Below, piece by piece: positions 27,138 to 35,964 of a DNA stretch of 64,000 nt. Below the pieces are notes generated by a model that was not told where the DNA came from, searched no databases, and worked only from the letters and a program-made list of their open reading frames with translations. Origin of the DNA: Kibdelosporangium banguiense (lineage in GTDB: Bacteria > Actinomycetota > Actinomycetes > Mycobacteriales > Pseudonocardiaceae). Both the position numbers and the translations under genes were made by a program. Where the stretch lies: NCBI RefSeq assembly GCF_017876405.1, contig NZ_JAGINW010000001.1:2369203-2433202 (forward strand). Direction: 5' to 3'. Every line of letters starts with the position of its first letter. Position 1 is the first letter of the stretch.

Positions 27138-28319
27138 CTAAGTTCCTTGTATTGGGAGGACCGCACGTACGTGCCACCCGCCGCCGGGCCGCGGGCCGGC
27201 TTCCAGTGTGCCCCCGAAGACGTTCGCGCGTTCGCGCATGCCGATCAGGCCATTGCCGCCCGAGATGCTCACCAGCTCGTGCGGCGTGCCGAAACCGTCG
27301 TCGGTGATGTCCAGCTCGATGTTGTCGCCGATCCGGGACACCCGCACGATGGCGGACGCGCCCGCGCCCGCGTGTTTCAACGTATTGGTCAACGCCTCCT
27401 GCACGATCCGGTAGATCCCCAGCCCGATTCCGGCGGGCAGACCGTCCAGCTCGCCCTTCAGCTTGAGCCGCACAGGCAGACCGACCAGCCGCACACGGTC
27501 GGCCAGGTCGTTGAGCGAACTCGTGCCAGGTTGGGGCGTGCGTTCCGACTCGCTGTCGTCCGCGCGCAGCACACCAAGCAGCCTGCGCAGCTCGGTCAAC
27601 GCCTCCCGGCCGGTCGAGGAGATCGTTTTCACCGCGCGTTCCGCCAGCTCGGGATTGGTGTGCACGGCAAATGTCGCGCCGTCGGCCTGCACGACCATCA
27701 CGCTCACGGCGTGCGCCACCACGTCGTGCAGTTCGCGAGCGATCCGGGCGCGCTCTTCCGCGACCGCGATCTTGGCCTGCTGGTCGCGTTCGTTCTCCAG
27801 CAGGCGGAGTCGTTGCTCGACCTCTGACTGGTAGGCCCGGCGTGCGCCGACGAATTCGCCGAGCACCCAGCAGAACGCGAGCAGCCCGAGCACCGCGATG
27901 CCGGCGATCCCCCAGTTCCCCGCTGGCCTGACCAGCCAGAATGACCACATCGCGGTGCAGAGCACGAGCCACAGCGCATAGACAGCGGCCTGCCTGCGAC
28001 CGACGTACACCACCATCGTGTACAGCGAGATGCCCAGCGCGATGTCCGCGGCTCTGAGCAAGTCGTTCGTGCCCAGCACACCGTCGACGACCAACTGCAG
28101 GACGCCCGCGCCGAGTACGAGATAGCAGGACAGCAGCGAATTGCGCCTGCGCAGTACGATCGGCGCGATCACCAGCACGTCGATGCCCGCGTAGACGAAA
28201 AACGGCTCACGGAACTGGTGGGAGATCAGGATCGGCAACTCCAGCAGCACCAGGAACAGCGCCAGCAGAGAGTCCCCGAAGGTCGGATGCCCGCGCATCC
28301 ACAGACTCAGCCGTCGCAC
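27138..28319 (-). CDS. sensor histidine kinase (HisKA_3 type)
   Basis: 393 residues. Five or six spans in the first 155 residues, a short coiled linker, then the HisKA_3 phospho-acceptor ARIARELHDVVAHAVS (His198) and an ATPase domain with N box EALTNTLKHA and G box GGNGLIGMRERA. No large extracytoplasmic domain, so the signal is probably membrane-derived, as in DesK/LiaS-like kinases (inference). Partner of the downstream response regulator. GTG 28319; an out-of-frame ATG at 28321 overlaps it. Confidence 0.93.
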   Translation of the reverse strand: MRRLSLWMRGHPTFGDSLLALFLVLLELPILISHQFREPFFVYAGIDVLVIAPIVLRRRNSLLSCYLVLGAGVLQLVVDGVLGTNDLLRAADIALGISLYTMVVYVGRRQAAVYALWLVLCTAMWSFWLVRPAGNWGIAGIAVLGLLAFCWVLGEFVGARRAYQSEVEQRLRLLENERDQQAKIAVAEERARIARELHDVVAHAVSVMVVQADGATFAVHTNPELAERAVKTISSTGREALTELRRLLGVLRADDSESERTPQPGTSSLNDLADRVRLVGLPVRLKLKGELDGLPAGIGLGIYRIVQEALTNTLKHAGAGASAIVRVSRIGDNIELDITDDGFGTPHELVSISGGNGLIGMRERANVFGGTLEAGPRPGGGWHVRAVLPIQGT

Positions 28320-28396
28320 ATCAGCAGCCTAAGCATTCTCGGGCCTCCGGCGCGTCGCACCGGAGGCTGAGACCGCTCGGCCCGCAGTCTGAGAAT

Positions 28397-28855
28397 TTAC
28401 GGGGTCAGGTACGGCGGAGTCGTATCCACGCTCGGCTCAGGCGCCTGCTCGTGCCGGATCGCCTGGACGTTCGGCTGGACCTGCGTCTGTGGCTGACCAG
28501 GCGGGTGCGCCATCTCCTCGGCCAGCCGTTCCTGCAGCTGGCGATCCTTGATCCGGGCCAGGATCGCGATGGTCAGGGCGTGTGCTGCGGCCAGGAGCAG
28601 CAGCATGATGCCCAGCCGGAGGATGACGCCCTCGGTCGGGTTGGAGCCCACATCGACGGTCGAGATCAGCATCAGCACACCGAGCACAACCAGGTGGAAC
28701 AGCACGGTGACCAGCCGCGTCATCGACGCGCCGGCCGCCGAATCGCCATAGGAGTGCTCAAGGTACTTCCGTCCGCTGCGGTAGATGATCTGCCCGTCGA
28801 TGGCCACGAGGATGGCACCCAGCACCAGGAAGGCGATGTAGCTGTTCGTGTCCAT
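28397..28855 (-). CDS. small polytopic membrane protein
   Basis: 152 residues, not assigned to a family. Spans at about 5-25, 50-70 and 82-104, then a charged helix (RIKDRQLQERLAEEM) and a Pro/Gln-rich tail. ATG 28855 has no strong ribosome site. It is divergent from the dynamin cassette with about 67 nt between starts, so the two may share a control region and a membrane-stress role (inference). Confidence 0.65.
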   Translation of the reverse strand: MDTNSYIAFLVLGAILVAIDGQIIYRSGRKYLEHSYGDSAAGASMTRLVTVLFHLVVLGVLMLISTVDVGSNPTEGVILRLGIMLLLLAAAHALTIAILARIKDRQLQERLAEEMAHPPGQPQTQVQPNVQAIRHEQAPEPSVDTTPPYLTP

Positions 28856-28922
28856 ACCGACGGATACCCAATGCGGCGGGTTTTGCAACCGGGCTTCAGC
28901 AGGACATGGCACGATTTGACGA

Positions 28923-30476
28923 GTGACGACGGCTACCGACCAGCAACAGCACCTTGCCGGGCCGTTGTCGACGGCTGTCGCCCAGCTCTGCGTCCGGTTG
29001 CAGTCGCAGGTCTCGGCACGCACCGCGGCCGGGTTCCGGGAAGTGCTGCGCAGGCTGTCGGCGCCGCTGCAGGTCGCGGTCGCCGGCCGGATCAAGTCCG
29101 GCAAGTCCACGCTGGTCAACGCCCTCATCGGCCGCCGGGTCGCGCCGACCGACATCGGCGAGTGCACCCGGCTGGTGACCAGGTTCCAGTACGGCACCGT
29201 CGACCGGGTCGAGGTGATCTTCAACGACGGCCGCAAGCAGGTGCTGCCGTTCGACGCGGGCGGCATGATCCCGGCGACCCTGGACGTGGACTTCGACGAG
29301 GTCTCGCACCTTGAGGCGTACCTGACCAACGCGGTGCTGCGGGATCTGACCGTGATCGACACCCCTGGTCTCGGGTCGCTGGACGCCGCCTCGGTCGCGC
29401 GGACCGAGTTGCTGCTCGGCGCTGCGAAGCCGGAGGAAACGGAGTCGAACGAACTCGACGACACCTCCCGCAACGCTGTCGCCGGCGCGGAGGCCGTGCT
29501 CTACGTCGTGACGCAAGGTGTGCGCGCCGACGACCAGCAAGCGCTTGCGGCGTTCACAGCCGCTACTGCGAGTCGTGACGCCGGGCCGGTCAACGCGATC
29601 GCAGTGCTGAACAAGGCCGACACGATCGCGCCGGAGTCGGTGAGCGGCGCGGATGGCGACGTGTGGAAGGCCGCGTCGCTGCTCGCGGAGAAGCAGGCGC
29701 TGACGTTGAAGCCACGCGTCGCGGATGTGCTGCCGGTGATCGGGCTGCTGGCCGAGTCCGCCGAGTCCGGCGGGTTCACCTCGGCCGACGCCGACGCGTT
29801 GCGCCAGCTCGCCGGGCTGGACGAGATGACCTGGGAGATGATGCTCGTCTCGGCGGACATCTTCACCACCTGGGAATGCGACGTGCCGAGCGGCACCCGT
29901 GTCCGGCTGCTGGAGAAACTCGACCTCTACGGCATCGGCCACGCGGTGAACGCGTTGCGCGAAGAGCCAGAACTGACTGCGGGTGCGCTCCGCCGCAAGC
30001 TCCTTGACGCTTCGGGGCTCGCCGGTGTGCGTGCCAGGCTTGACGCGGTGTTCCGTGCTCGTGCCGACGGTATCAAAGCCGCCGCCGCGCTCGCGTCTGT
30101 CACGGCTCTCGCGCAGGCCTCGGGCGATCCAGGCGAACGCCAACGTGTGCACGACGCGATCGAAGTCCTGCTGGCCAAACCCGAAGCGCATGCCTTGCGC
30201 CTGCTTGAGGCCCTCACGCTGGTCACGTCCGGCGCCGTGGCGATGCCGGAGGACCTGGCCGAGGAGGTGCTCAGGGTCGGTGGCAGCGCCGACATCGGTG
30301 AGCAGCTGGGAATGAAAGGCCGCCCGGTCAACGAGCTGGTCGCGTACTCGCTGGAGCGCGCCGGGTGGTGGCGGTCGTTCGCTTCGTTCGGGGCCACGCC
30401 CGCCCAGAGCCGCGTGGCACACGTCGTGCATCGCGCCTATTTCCTTGTCTGGCAGCGGCTGCGCGGCCAGACTTGA
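28923..30476 (+). CDS. dynamin-like GTPase, first of pair
   Basis: 517 residues. G1 GRIKSGKST (55-63), G2 Thr82, G3 DTPGLGS (146-152), G4 NKAD (230-233). The rest is helical and Ala/Leu-rich without a clear span. Bacterial dynamin-like proteins often act as pairs on membranes (Streptomyces DynA/DynB at sporulation septa; mycobacterial IniA/IniC). GTG 28923 has only a weak ribosome site. A second dynamin-like gene lies downstream, with a GrpE-like gene between. Confidence 0.85.
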   Translation: MTTATDQQQHLAGPLSTAVAQLCVRLQSQVSARTAAGFREVLRRLSAPLQVAVAGRIKSGKSTLVNALIGRRVAPTDIGECTRLVTRFQYGTVDRVEVIFNDGRKQVLPFDAGGMIPATLDVDFDEVSHLEAYLTNAVLRDLTVIDTPGLGSLDAASVARTELLLGAAKPEETESNELDDTSRNAVAGAEAVLYVVTQGVRADDQQALAAFTAATASRDAGPVNAIAVLNKADTIAPESVSGADGDVWKAASLLAEKQALTLKPRVADVLPVIGLLAESAESGGFTSADADALRQLAGLDEMTWEMMLVSADIFTTWECDVPSGTRVRLLEKLDLYGIGHAVNALREEPELTAGALRRKLLDASGLAGVRARLDAVFRARADGIKAAAALASVTALAQASGDPGERQRVHDAIEVLLAKPEAHALRLLEALTLVTSGAVAMPEDLAEEVLRVGGSADIGEQLGMKGRPVNELVAYSLERAGWWRSFASFGATPAQSRVAHVVHRAYFLVWQRLRGQT

Positions 30477-30519
30477 TAGCTTCGCCTCGACGTTTCCTCT
30501 CACAGACTGGGTGATTTCG

Positions 30520-30939
30520 GTGGCTTCTGTATTCCGGCGGACCCAAACGGACGACGAGGACGTCGCCGGGCAGTCCGATCCGACCATCGAGGTGAGCGCC
30601 GAGATGATCGCCGGGATCGACAACGCGACCGACCCGCTCAAACAGGCCCTGACCGAGCGTGAATCCCTCGTCCAGCTGTGCCTCTACGCGTTGGACCGGG
30701 CTCGCAGCGCCGGCGTGGTCGAGCGGCTGGAGGAGGGACTCGCGGGGATAGGTGTGTCCGCGATCCGGCCCGATGGTGACCTGTTCGACCCTGCGCAGCA
30801 CGAGGCAGGCGGTACCGTGCCGACCCAGGACGTGACGATGGACGGGGTCGTGGCGGAGACCGAAGTGGCTGGATTCGTGGATCGCGGCAAGCTTCTGCGG
30901 GCGCCGATCGTGACTGTGTACAAGGCCCAGCAACCGTGA
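30520..30939 (+). CDS. GrpE-like nucleotide exchange factor
   Basis: 139 residues. The C-terminal half matches the GrpE beta-domain pattern (GTVPTQDVTMDGVVAETEVAGFVDRGKLLRAP split over about 95-132). The N-terminal half is a short helix without the long GrpE coiled coil, so the protein is smaller than housekeeping GrpE (about 180-200). No dnaK or hsp70 gene is visible in this window. GTG 30520 has GGGTGA upstream; GTG 30511 is an alternative. The stop overlaps the next GTG by 4 nt, which implies translational coupling. Confidence 0.7.
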   Translation: MASVFRRTQTDDEDVAGQSDPTIEVSAEMIAGIDNATDPLKQALTERESLVQLCLYALDRARSAGVVERLEEGLAGIGVSAIRPDGDLFDPAQHEAGGTVPTQDVTMDGVVAETEVAGFVDRGKLLRAPIVTVYKAQQP

Positions 30940-32792
30940 CCGCGCCGCCGGTGAGCTTGCCCAAGCAGGTCGCCCAGCATCGCGAGGTGATGCTGAACCT
31001 GCTGCGGGAGGTCGCGCCGGAGTCGGCCAAGTGGGTCGAGGAGCTGCGCGGCCGTCGCCGTCGCAAGCCGACCGTCGTCACCATCGGAGAGACCAACCGC
31101 GGCAAGAGCTCCCTGGTCAACGCCCTGCTCGACCAGCCTGGTCTGTCCCCTGTGGACGCCGACGTGGCGACCGCGACGTACCTGGTGTTCGGACATGCCG
31201 ACGAGTGGGAGGCCCGGGCCTGCTACCCGGGCACGCTGGCGCCGGTGCCGGTCGACATCGGACAGCTGGTGAACTGGGTGTCCGCGTCGCACGACCTGCC
31301 CGAAGGCCAGCTGCCGCCAAGATATGTGGAGGTCGACGGCCCGGTCGGCCTGCTCAGCGAGATCTCCATTGTGGACACACCCGGCGTCGGCGGGCTGGAA
31401 TCGGTGCACGGCGAACTGGCCGCCGAAGCCGCCGCGAGCGCGACGGCGCTGCTGTTCGTGGTGGACGCGTCGGCGCCGTTCACCCTCGGCGAGCTGAACT
31501 TCCTGCAGAACGTTGGTGACCGCGTGGAAACAGTGATCTTCGCACTGGCCAAAGTGGACCAGTTCCGTGGCTGGCGGCAGGTACTCGAAGCCAACCAGAG
31601 CCTGCTGCGTGACCACGCGCCCCGGTTCGGCGATGCGGTGTTCCACCCCGTGTCGGCCCGCATGTACGAGATGGCCCGGAAGGCGCCGTCGCCCGAGACC
31701 ATGGCCATGCTCCAGGAGAAGTCCGGCCTCACGGCACTGTCGGACGCGTTGCGGGAACTGGTGATCGGCAAGGCCGCGATGCTCGCCGAGGCCAACACCA
31801 TGCGTGCCCTGACAACCTCACTCGACGAGGTCAAAGTGCAGCTCGCGGCCGAATGCCGGGCGCTCACCACCGGCGCGGAGGAGGCGAAAGTGCTCCGGGC
31901 CCGCAAGGAAGAGCTCACCGCACAACGCAAATCGGCCACCCGCGGCTGGCAGGTGAAGCTGCGCGGCGAGATCCAGCGCACCCGCATCGAGAACACCCAC
32001 GAAGTCAGCCGCGAGATGCGCGACATGCAGACCTGGTTTCGCCAGGCGATCGACGTGGCCGACCGCGACGCGCTGGCCGCCCTGCCCGCCCAGGTCGACG
32101 CGGCCCTGCAACTGGTCTCCCGCCGAATCAGCTATTCGGTCGGCGCCCGCCTGAACAAAATCGGCGAGACAGTGCTGACCGGCCTGTTCTCCCCGGACGA
32201 ACTGGCGATCCTGCAAGCCCAGTACGCCCGCGCCGGCCAACCCCCGGTCGTCCTGCGCACACCCGAGAAAAGACCCGGCACCTCCGAGGACAAACTCATG
32301 GTGATGATGGGCATCTCGGGCGGAGTAGGCCTCGGCAAACTCGCCACTCTGCCGTTGGGCCTGTTCGGCGCGGCCGCGGCCGGAACCCTCGGCGTGATCG
32401 TCGCCCCGGTGACAATCGTCCTGGGCCTGGGCGCCGGCTGGTGGATCTCCCGCACCCGCAGGCACACCCAGGACAAGCTACACATGAAAACCTGGCTGAC
32501 CGACGCGATAGCCGACGCCCGCGCAACCCTCGACCAAATGGTGGCCGACCAACTGATCCAGGCCGAGCAAGAACTTTCCCTGGCCCTCGACGACGCCCTT
32601 GGCCGCCGAATCGGCGCCATCGAAGAAGAACTCCGCGAAGTCGACAAAGCCATGCGCCTGGGCGCCACCGAACGCTCCAAACGCCTCCAAGCCGTCAACC
32701 AACACCTGGCCCAAGTCGAATCGGGCATCCAGACTGCCAAAGCGCTCCTGGCCCGCATCCGCACAGCCAAGGTCAAACCAGCGACAACCTGA
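30936..32792 (+). CDS. dynamin-like GTPase with membrane hairpin, second of pair
   Basis: 618 residues. G1 GETNRGKSS (51-59), G3 DTPGVGG (147-153), G4-like AKVD (205-208). Helical stalk at about 285-430, a hydrophobic hairpin at about 463-504 (two spans), then a C-terminal coiled coil (about 530-610). The architecture is that of IniA/DynA-type membrane-remodelling GTPases. Start GTG 30936 overlaps the GrpE-like stop. Together the three genes form one transcription unit. Confidence 0.88.
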   Translation: MTAPPVSLPKQVAQHREVMLNLLREVAPESAKWVEELRGRRRRKPTVVTIGETNRGKSSLVNALLDQPGLSPVDADVATATYLVFGHADEWEARACYPGTLAPVPVDIGQLVNWVSASHDLPEGQLPPRYVEVDGPVGLLSEISIVDTPGVGGLESVHGELAAEAAASATALLFVVDASAPFTLGELNFLQNVGDRVETVIFALAKVDQFRGWRQVLEANQSLLRDHAPRFGDAVFHPVSARMYEMARKAPSPETMAMLQEKSGLTALSDALRELVIGKAAMLAEANTMRALTTSLDEVKVQLAAECRALTTGAEEAKVLRARKEELTAQRKSATRGWQVKLRGEIQRTRIENTHEVSREMRDMQTWFRQAIDVADRDALAALPAQVDAALQLVSRRISYSVGARLNKIGETVLTGLFSPDELAILQAQYARAGQPPVVLRTPEKRPGTSEDKLMVMMGISGGVGLGKLATLPLGLFGAAAAGTLGVIVAPVTIVLGLGAGWWISRTRRHTQDKLHMKTWLTDAIADARATLDQMVADQLIQAEQELSLALDDALGRRIGAIEEELREVDKAMRLGATERSKRLQAVNQHLAQVESGIQTAKALLARIRTAKVKPATT

Positions 32793-33082
32793 TCTCGTCT
32801 CGCACGCCAGAAGGGCTGAAAATAGCCGATTGGCATACCGTGCGACTCCGAAATCCAGCCTTGCCTGATCCGTTCTGATCGGGCCGCTTTGTGTACCGCT
32901 CTGTGACACAGGGGCTTTCGATGGCGTCCAGCAGAAGCGTGGATAGCAGCTCGGCTAACTCCAGGGAAGTCCCACAGTCGGCGGTAGGAAGGTCCAGAGT
33001 CACCTCGTTAATCTCGTCTGCAAAAGCCTGACAAGCGAGGCTGCATCGCTGCGGTAGTGGATCCACGAGGGGTGGCGGTCGT
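32793..33082. other. spacer without a supported gene
   Basis: About 290 nt where base composition falls from GC-rich to roughly 50-55 percent GC. A 97-codon minus frame (32773-33066) is open but lacks a ribosome site and known relatives. Confidence 0.5.
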
Positions 33083-33313
33083 ATGGAGGAGTTCAGCGTC
33101 GGTCGCTTGGCGTATTCCCAGTCCGTCCACCTTGTATGGCGCAAGAGCAGCGCGAGCGAGAGTCAAGGAACCGACGAGTGTGTAGAGGTTGCGGTACTGA
33201 ACTCCCATGTCTACTTCCGGGATTCCAAGCACAAGGATGGACCGTGTTTGGCAGTTCCTATTCGACAATTTGCTGTGTTGCGGAGTATGCTGCACGCCAA
33301 ACCCAGCGATTAG
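33083..33313 (+). CDS. DUF397 domain protein
   Basis: 76 residues with the DUF397 pattern: VWRKSSASE, CVEVAVL, YFRDSK, GPCLAVP. DUF397 proteins in actinomycetes are usually encoded directly after an XRE/DUF5753 regulator and are thought to partner with it (BldB is a distant relative). Here the likely partner (34587-35444) is on the other strand and separated by a nucleosidase gene. AGGGGTGG precedes ATG 33083. Confidence 0.8.
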   Translation: MEEFSVGRLAYSQSVHLVWRKSSASESQGTDECVEVAVLNSHVYFRDSKHKDGPCLAVPIRQFAVLRSMLHAKPSD

Positions 33314-33465
33314 GCCGGTTGTTCGGTTTTGATCCTGGAACTCATTCTTCTGAATATGCGAAAGACTTCACCGTCATACCGTCAGATACTCTCTGGTACA
33401 TGTACGGTACAACGGCAAAGTCGAACGTTGTGATCGCATCTTTCTCGCGTTTGGCGCTGTATCAT

Positions 33466-34494
33466 TCAACGCGACTTTGTCTCGACAACATCACCCTGTC
33501 CCATCGGTGTGAGGACAGCCAATAGGGAACGGACGTACGCCGCTGCGGCTAAAGACGCGTATCTGCGCCAGGTGTCATTCCGATGCGCGTCGCCGTAGTC
33601 GCTTATGCCGCGGACCATGAACCACTGCACTTCGTTGAGGAATCCGCTACTGCCGATGCCGGCACCCTCCATTTCGATGGCCAGGACACGATGTTCACTC
33701 GCGAGGCGGTCGCGAACCAATACGTCGCGAAGCGAACGATCCGCGCTCCCGATCAGCCCGAGATGCACCTTCGGCCAGCCCTTCCGATGACCACTGCGAC
33801 TTCGCCGGGGATGGTCGAGGCGGTAACCCGAACTGTCATGGACAACATCAGTGCTGTCCGGAGGACGGGCGTATCCAGTGAGTTCTGTTCGCGTGGCGGT
33901 GACGTCCAGCCACTGTTCCCAGGGGTGGGCGCCGCTGAGCTCTTCTGTCTTCAGAATGGTTGCGCATCGCGTCAGGCGCGCTGACGGCATTGGGAAACCC
34001 CGTCGCAGTTCCGTGCCACCTGGAAGCGCGTGGACATGGTCGTAGTCGACGACGCCTTCTGTCGCGACAACGATGTCGCCGAGCCGTACGTGGCGTTCGG
34101 GCCGGTTCACTGCTGGCACACCTGCCGCGATGCCCACCATGACCACGACGTTGATTGAAGGGAAGCTCCTGACCATGTTGGCGCACCCATTCGACGCCGC
34201 GTTGGTCGCTGTGTCACCGAGCATGGTTAACGCCACGTGATGGTGGAGCTGGTCGTCAGTGCTGGGCAGTGTTCCCAGCGTGTACTGGGCGGGGTCGTCC
34301 ACGGCGTAGTGGCTGGCGACGCTCTCGAGTAGGCTTCGCATGGCGACGAACTCCTCGGGAAGTGCCGTGACCAGGCCGATTGCCGGCCGTGGCGTGTCAG
34401 GGACAGCACCGCTTTCCGGGGCTCTGCGGGTTCTGATGGCGAGCGACCCGAGATGGCGGATGACTGCCGCTGACTGCCGTCCTATACTTTGCAT
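33466..34494 (-). CDS. PNP/MTAN-fold nucleosidase
   Basis: 342 residues. Purine nucleoside phosphorylase superfamily: IGLVTALPEEFVAM at the first strand, GIAAGV, LGDIVVATEGVVDYDHV, LAIEMEGAG and VRGISDYGD. The acidic catalytic positions of the MTA/SAH nucleosidase type (Glu in LPEE, Glu in EMEG, Asp in ISD) are retained. A 70-residue insertion with many His/Arg is like the stand-alone and NLR-fused PNP domains in conflict systems. GAAGGAG lies 9 nt before ATG 34494. The gene is AT-richer than the surrounding backbone. Nucleotide depletion as a defence effector is a possibility, not shown. Confidence 0.8.
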   Translation of the reverse strand: MQSIGRQSAAVIRHLGSLAIRTRRAPESGAVPDTPRPAIGLVTALPEEFVAMRSLLESVASHYAVDDPAQYTLGTLPSTDDQLHHHVALTMLGDTATNAASNGCANMVRSFPSINVVVMVGIAAGVPAVNRPERHVRLGDIVVATEGVVDYDHVHALPGGTELRRGFPMPSARLTRCATILKTEELSGAHPWEQWLDVTATRTELTGYARPPDSTDVVHDSSGYRLDHPRRSRSGHRKGWPKVHLGLIGSADRSLRDVLVRDRLASEHRVLAIEMEGAGIGSSGFLNEVQWFMVRGISDYGDAHRNDTWRRYASLAAAAYVRSLLAVLTPMGQGDVVETKSR

Positions 34495-34548
34495 CGTCAG
34501 TTACTCCTTCTTCTTTACCAGGGAAGTTCCGGGTGACTGTACGAAAGG

Positions 34549-34574
34549 GTGGCCTCTGTGGCGACAGAGGCCAC
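34549..34574. terminator. hairpin between the XRE and nucleosidase genes
   Basis: GTGGCCTCTGT-4 nt-ACAGAGGCCAC, an 11-bp perfect stem followed on the plus strand by TTTTAT and on the minus strand by CCCTTTC. It lies 13 nt after the XRE stop and upstream of the nucleosidase, so it should terminate or attenuate read-through. Confidence 0.7.
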
Positions 34575-34586
34575 TTTTATGCAGTT

Positions 34587-35444
34587 TTATTCGAGATCGT
34601 TGATAGCCGCATCAATCAGTGCGCTTGATTCCTCCTTTGAAAGGGCGATGTCCTCGAGATTGAGGAACGCCTCGACATAGCTGCTCGTTGCCTCAGGTGT
34701 GTCCAGAACGCGGACATCTTTGTTGGGTTCCTCCGCGTTGACGATGTAGTCATTGTTCTCCGAGTCGTACTCGAAGACGGTGAATGAGCCTTTCATGCTC
34801 ATGCTGAAGCCTGCGGTGAACGGGACGATCCGGATGCTGGTCGGGCCTTTGCGTGTTTCGCCGACGGTCTTCAGCCTGATCAGCTGTTCTTTCATGACAG
34901 CGGCGTCGCCGACCCATCGTAGGATCACGGCCTGATCCAGAATGATCGAAATTTTGAGGCCGTCATCGTCGAGAAGTTTTTGACGTCGCAAACGTACGTC
35001 GATCGCGCGCTGTTGCCGCTGTGGATCGTAAGCGTAACCACTGAAGACCGCGGTGGCGTATCCGCGTGTCTGAAGCAGGCCGGGAATGGCCAGCGTCTGA
35101 AACTGGCGAATAGCGGAGGCGGAATCCTCGTAGGCCAGAAAGTTGAGAAACTTCTGGCTGTAGTATTCGCGGTACGCGTCCCACCAGGATTCCCCCGAGG
35201 ACCTGGCGATCCCGAGCAGGTCGTCCACCCGTGCGGGTTCGGTGATCTTGTAGTAGTGGAGCAACGCCATCACATCGGACAGCGCGAAGCTGGTGGCCCC
35301 AGTCTCGAGACGGATAACTTTGGACAGCGACCAGCCGAGATCGCTGGCAACCGTTTTCTGGGTTAGCAGAGCCTCTTCGCGTGCCTTGCGTAGTTCAGTC
35401 CGAAGCCGTCGTTGCTGAACGATCGGAGTAGCGCCTCGCGGCAT
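34587..35444 (-). CDS. XRE-family regulator with DUF5753 domain
   Basis: 285 residues. HTH_31/XRE domain at about 15-70 (TELRKAREEALLTQKTVASDLGWSLSKVIRLETG) and the C-terminal DUF5753 (YEDSASAIRQFQTLAIPGLLQTRGYA, RRQKLL, VPFTAGFSMSMKGSFTVFEY). Very common in actinomycetes, generally developmental or antibiotic-linked regulators working with DUF397 proteins. GGAGGG lies upstream of ATG 35444. The base composition is lower in GC than the flanking genes. Confidence 0.9.
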   Translation of the reverse strand: MPRGATPIVQQRRLRTELRKAREEALLTQKTVASDLGWSLSKVIRLETGATSFALSDVMALLHYYKITEPARVDDLLGIARSSGESWWDAYREYYSQKFLNFLAYEDSASAIRQFQTLAIPGLLQTRGYATAVFSGYAYDPQRQQRAIDVRLRRQKLLDDDGLKISIILDQAVILRWVGDAAVMKEQLIRLKTVGETRKGPTSIRIVPFTAGFSMSMKGSFTVFEYDSENNDYIVNAEEPNKDVRVLDTPEATSSYVEAFLNLEDIALSKEESSALIDAAINDLE

Positions 35445-35902
35445 CCCACTGATCCCTCCATCTATCTTCCTGTAGGCGTGAGGACACCTCTCAGCTGTGT
35501 AGGTCGCCCACTGAGTGCTGGCACAAGGCGCTATCTCGACACGAGGGGGCTGTCATGAGGAGCTATGCCTGTGTGCCACACCGTCAGTCATGGTAGCTAC
35601 ACAGTTGACAGGTGGCATAGCGCTTGCAGTCAAGAGACTACTAGCGGAGTAACCCTATATAGCGGATTGCCCGCCTCTAGCGAGTGACATCCCCGTTTGG
35701 ATACAGTCGTCATAGGACGTGCGGATCTGCGGATGTATCCACGCAGGTCCGCGTGGGTTTCTCGGCGGTATGCAGTCGAGGAACAGTGCGGGAGGACGGC
35801 CACGCTTCGCCGTCGCCGCGTCTCGAACGGGGTAACTCCATCAGGGCATGCTGATCTTCCCCGTTGCGGCACGGTCGAGCTTTCTCTTGCAGGGCAACAA
35901 AA
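35445..35902. other. gene-free region upstream of the XRE gene
   Basis: About 460 nt with no supported gene. It contains a TTGACA word (35605-35610), a long-range inverted repeat GCTATGCC / GGCATAGC (35562-35569, 35614-35621) and an AT-rich TATATA. These suit a regulated promoter for the XRE gene, but no element can be assigned with confidence. Confidence 0.4.
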
Positions 35903-35928
35903 ACGGCCCCGGGCGAACCCGGGGCCGT
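35903..35928 (-). terminator. terminator of pckG
   Basis: Perfect 11-bp stem ACGGCCCCGGG / CCCGGGGCCGT with a 4-nt loop. On the minus strand it is followed by TTTTTGTTGCC, a textbook Rho-independent signal 37 nt after the pckG stop. Confidence 0.9.
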
Positions 35929-35964
35929 GCGCCTGACGACGCTGGCAGGCGCTAGCTCTGCTGG

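Noticed and set aside
32773..33066. 97-codon minus-strand frame
   Set aside because: No ribosome binding site, no recognisable family and start only 16 nt from the divergent DUF397 gene; not supported.
33136..33525. 129-codon plus-strand frame over the DUF397 gene
   Set aside because: It is the shifted frame of DUF397 with no family match; the DUF397 frame has a clear domain.
35630..35936. Overlapping open frames on both strands upstream of pckG terminator
   Set aside because: Neither has a ribosome site, plausible codon use or family resemblance.
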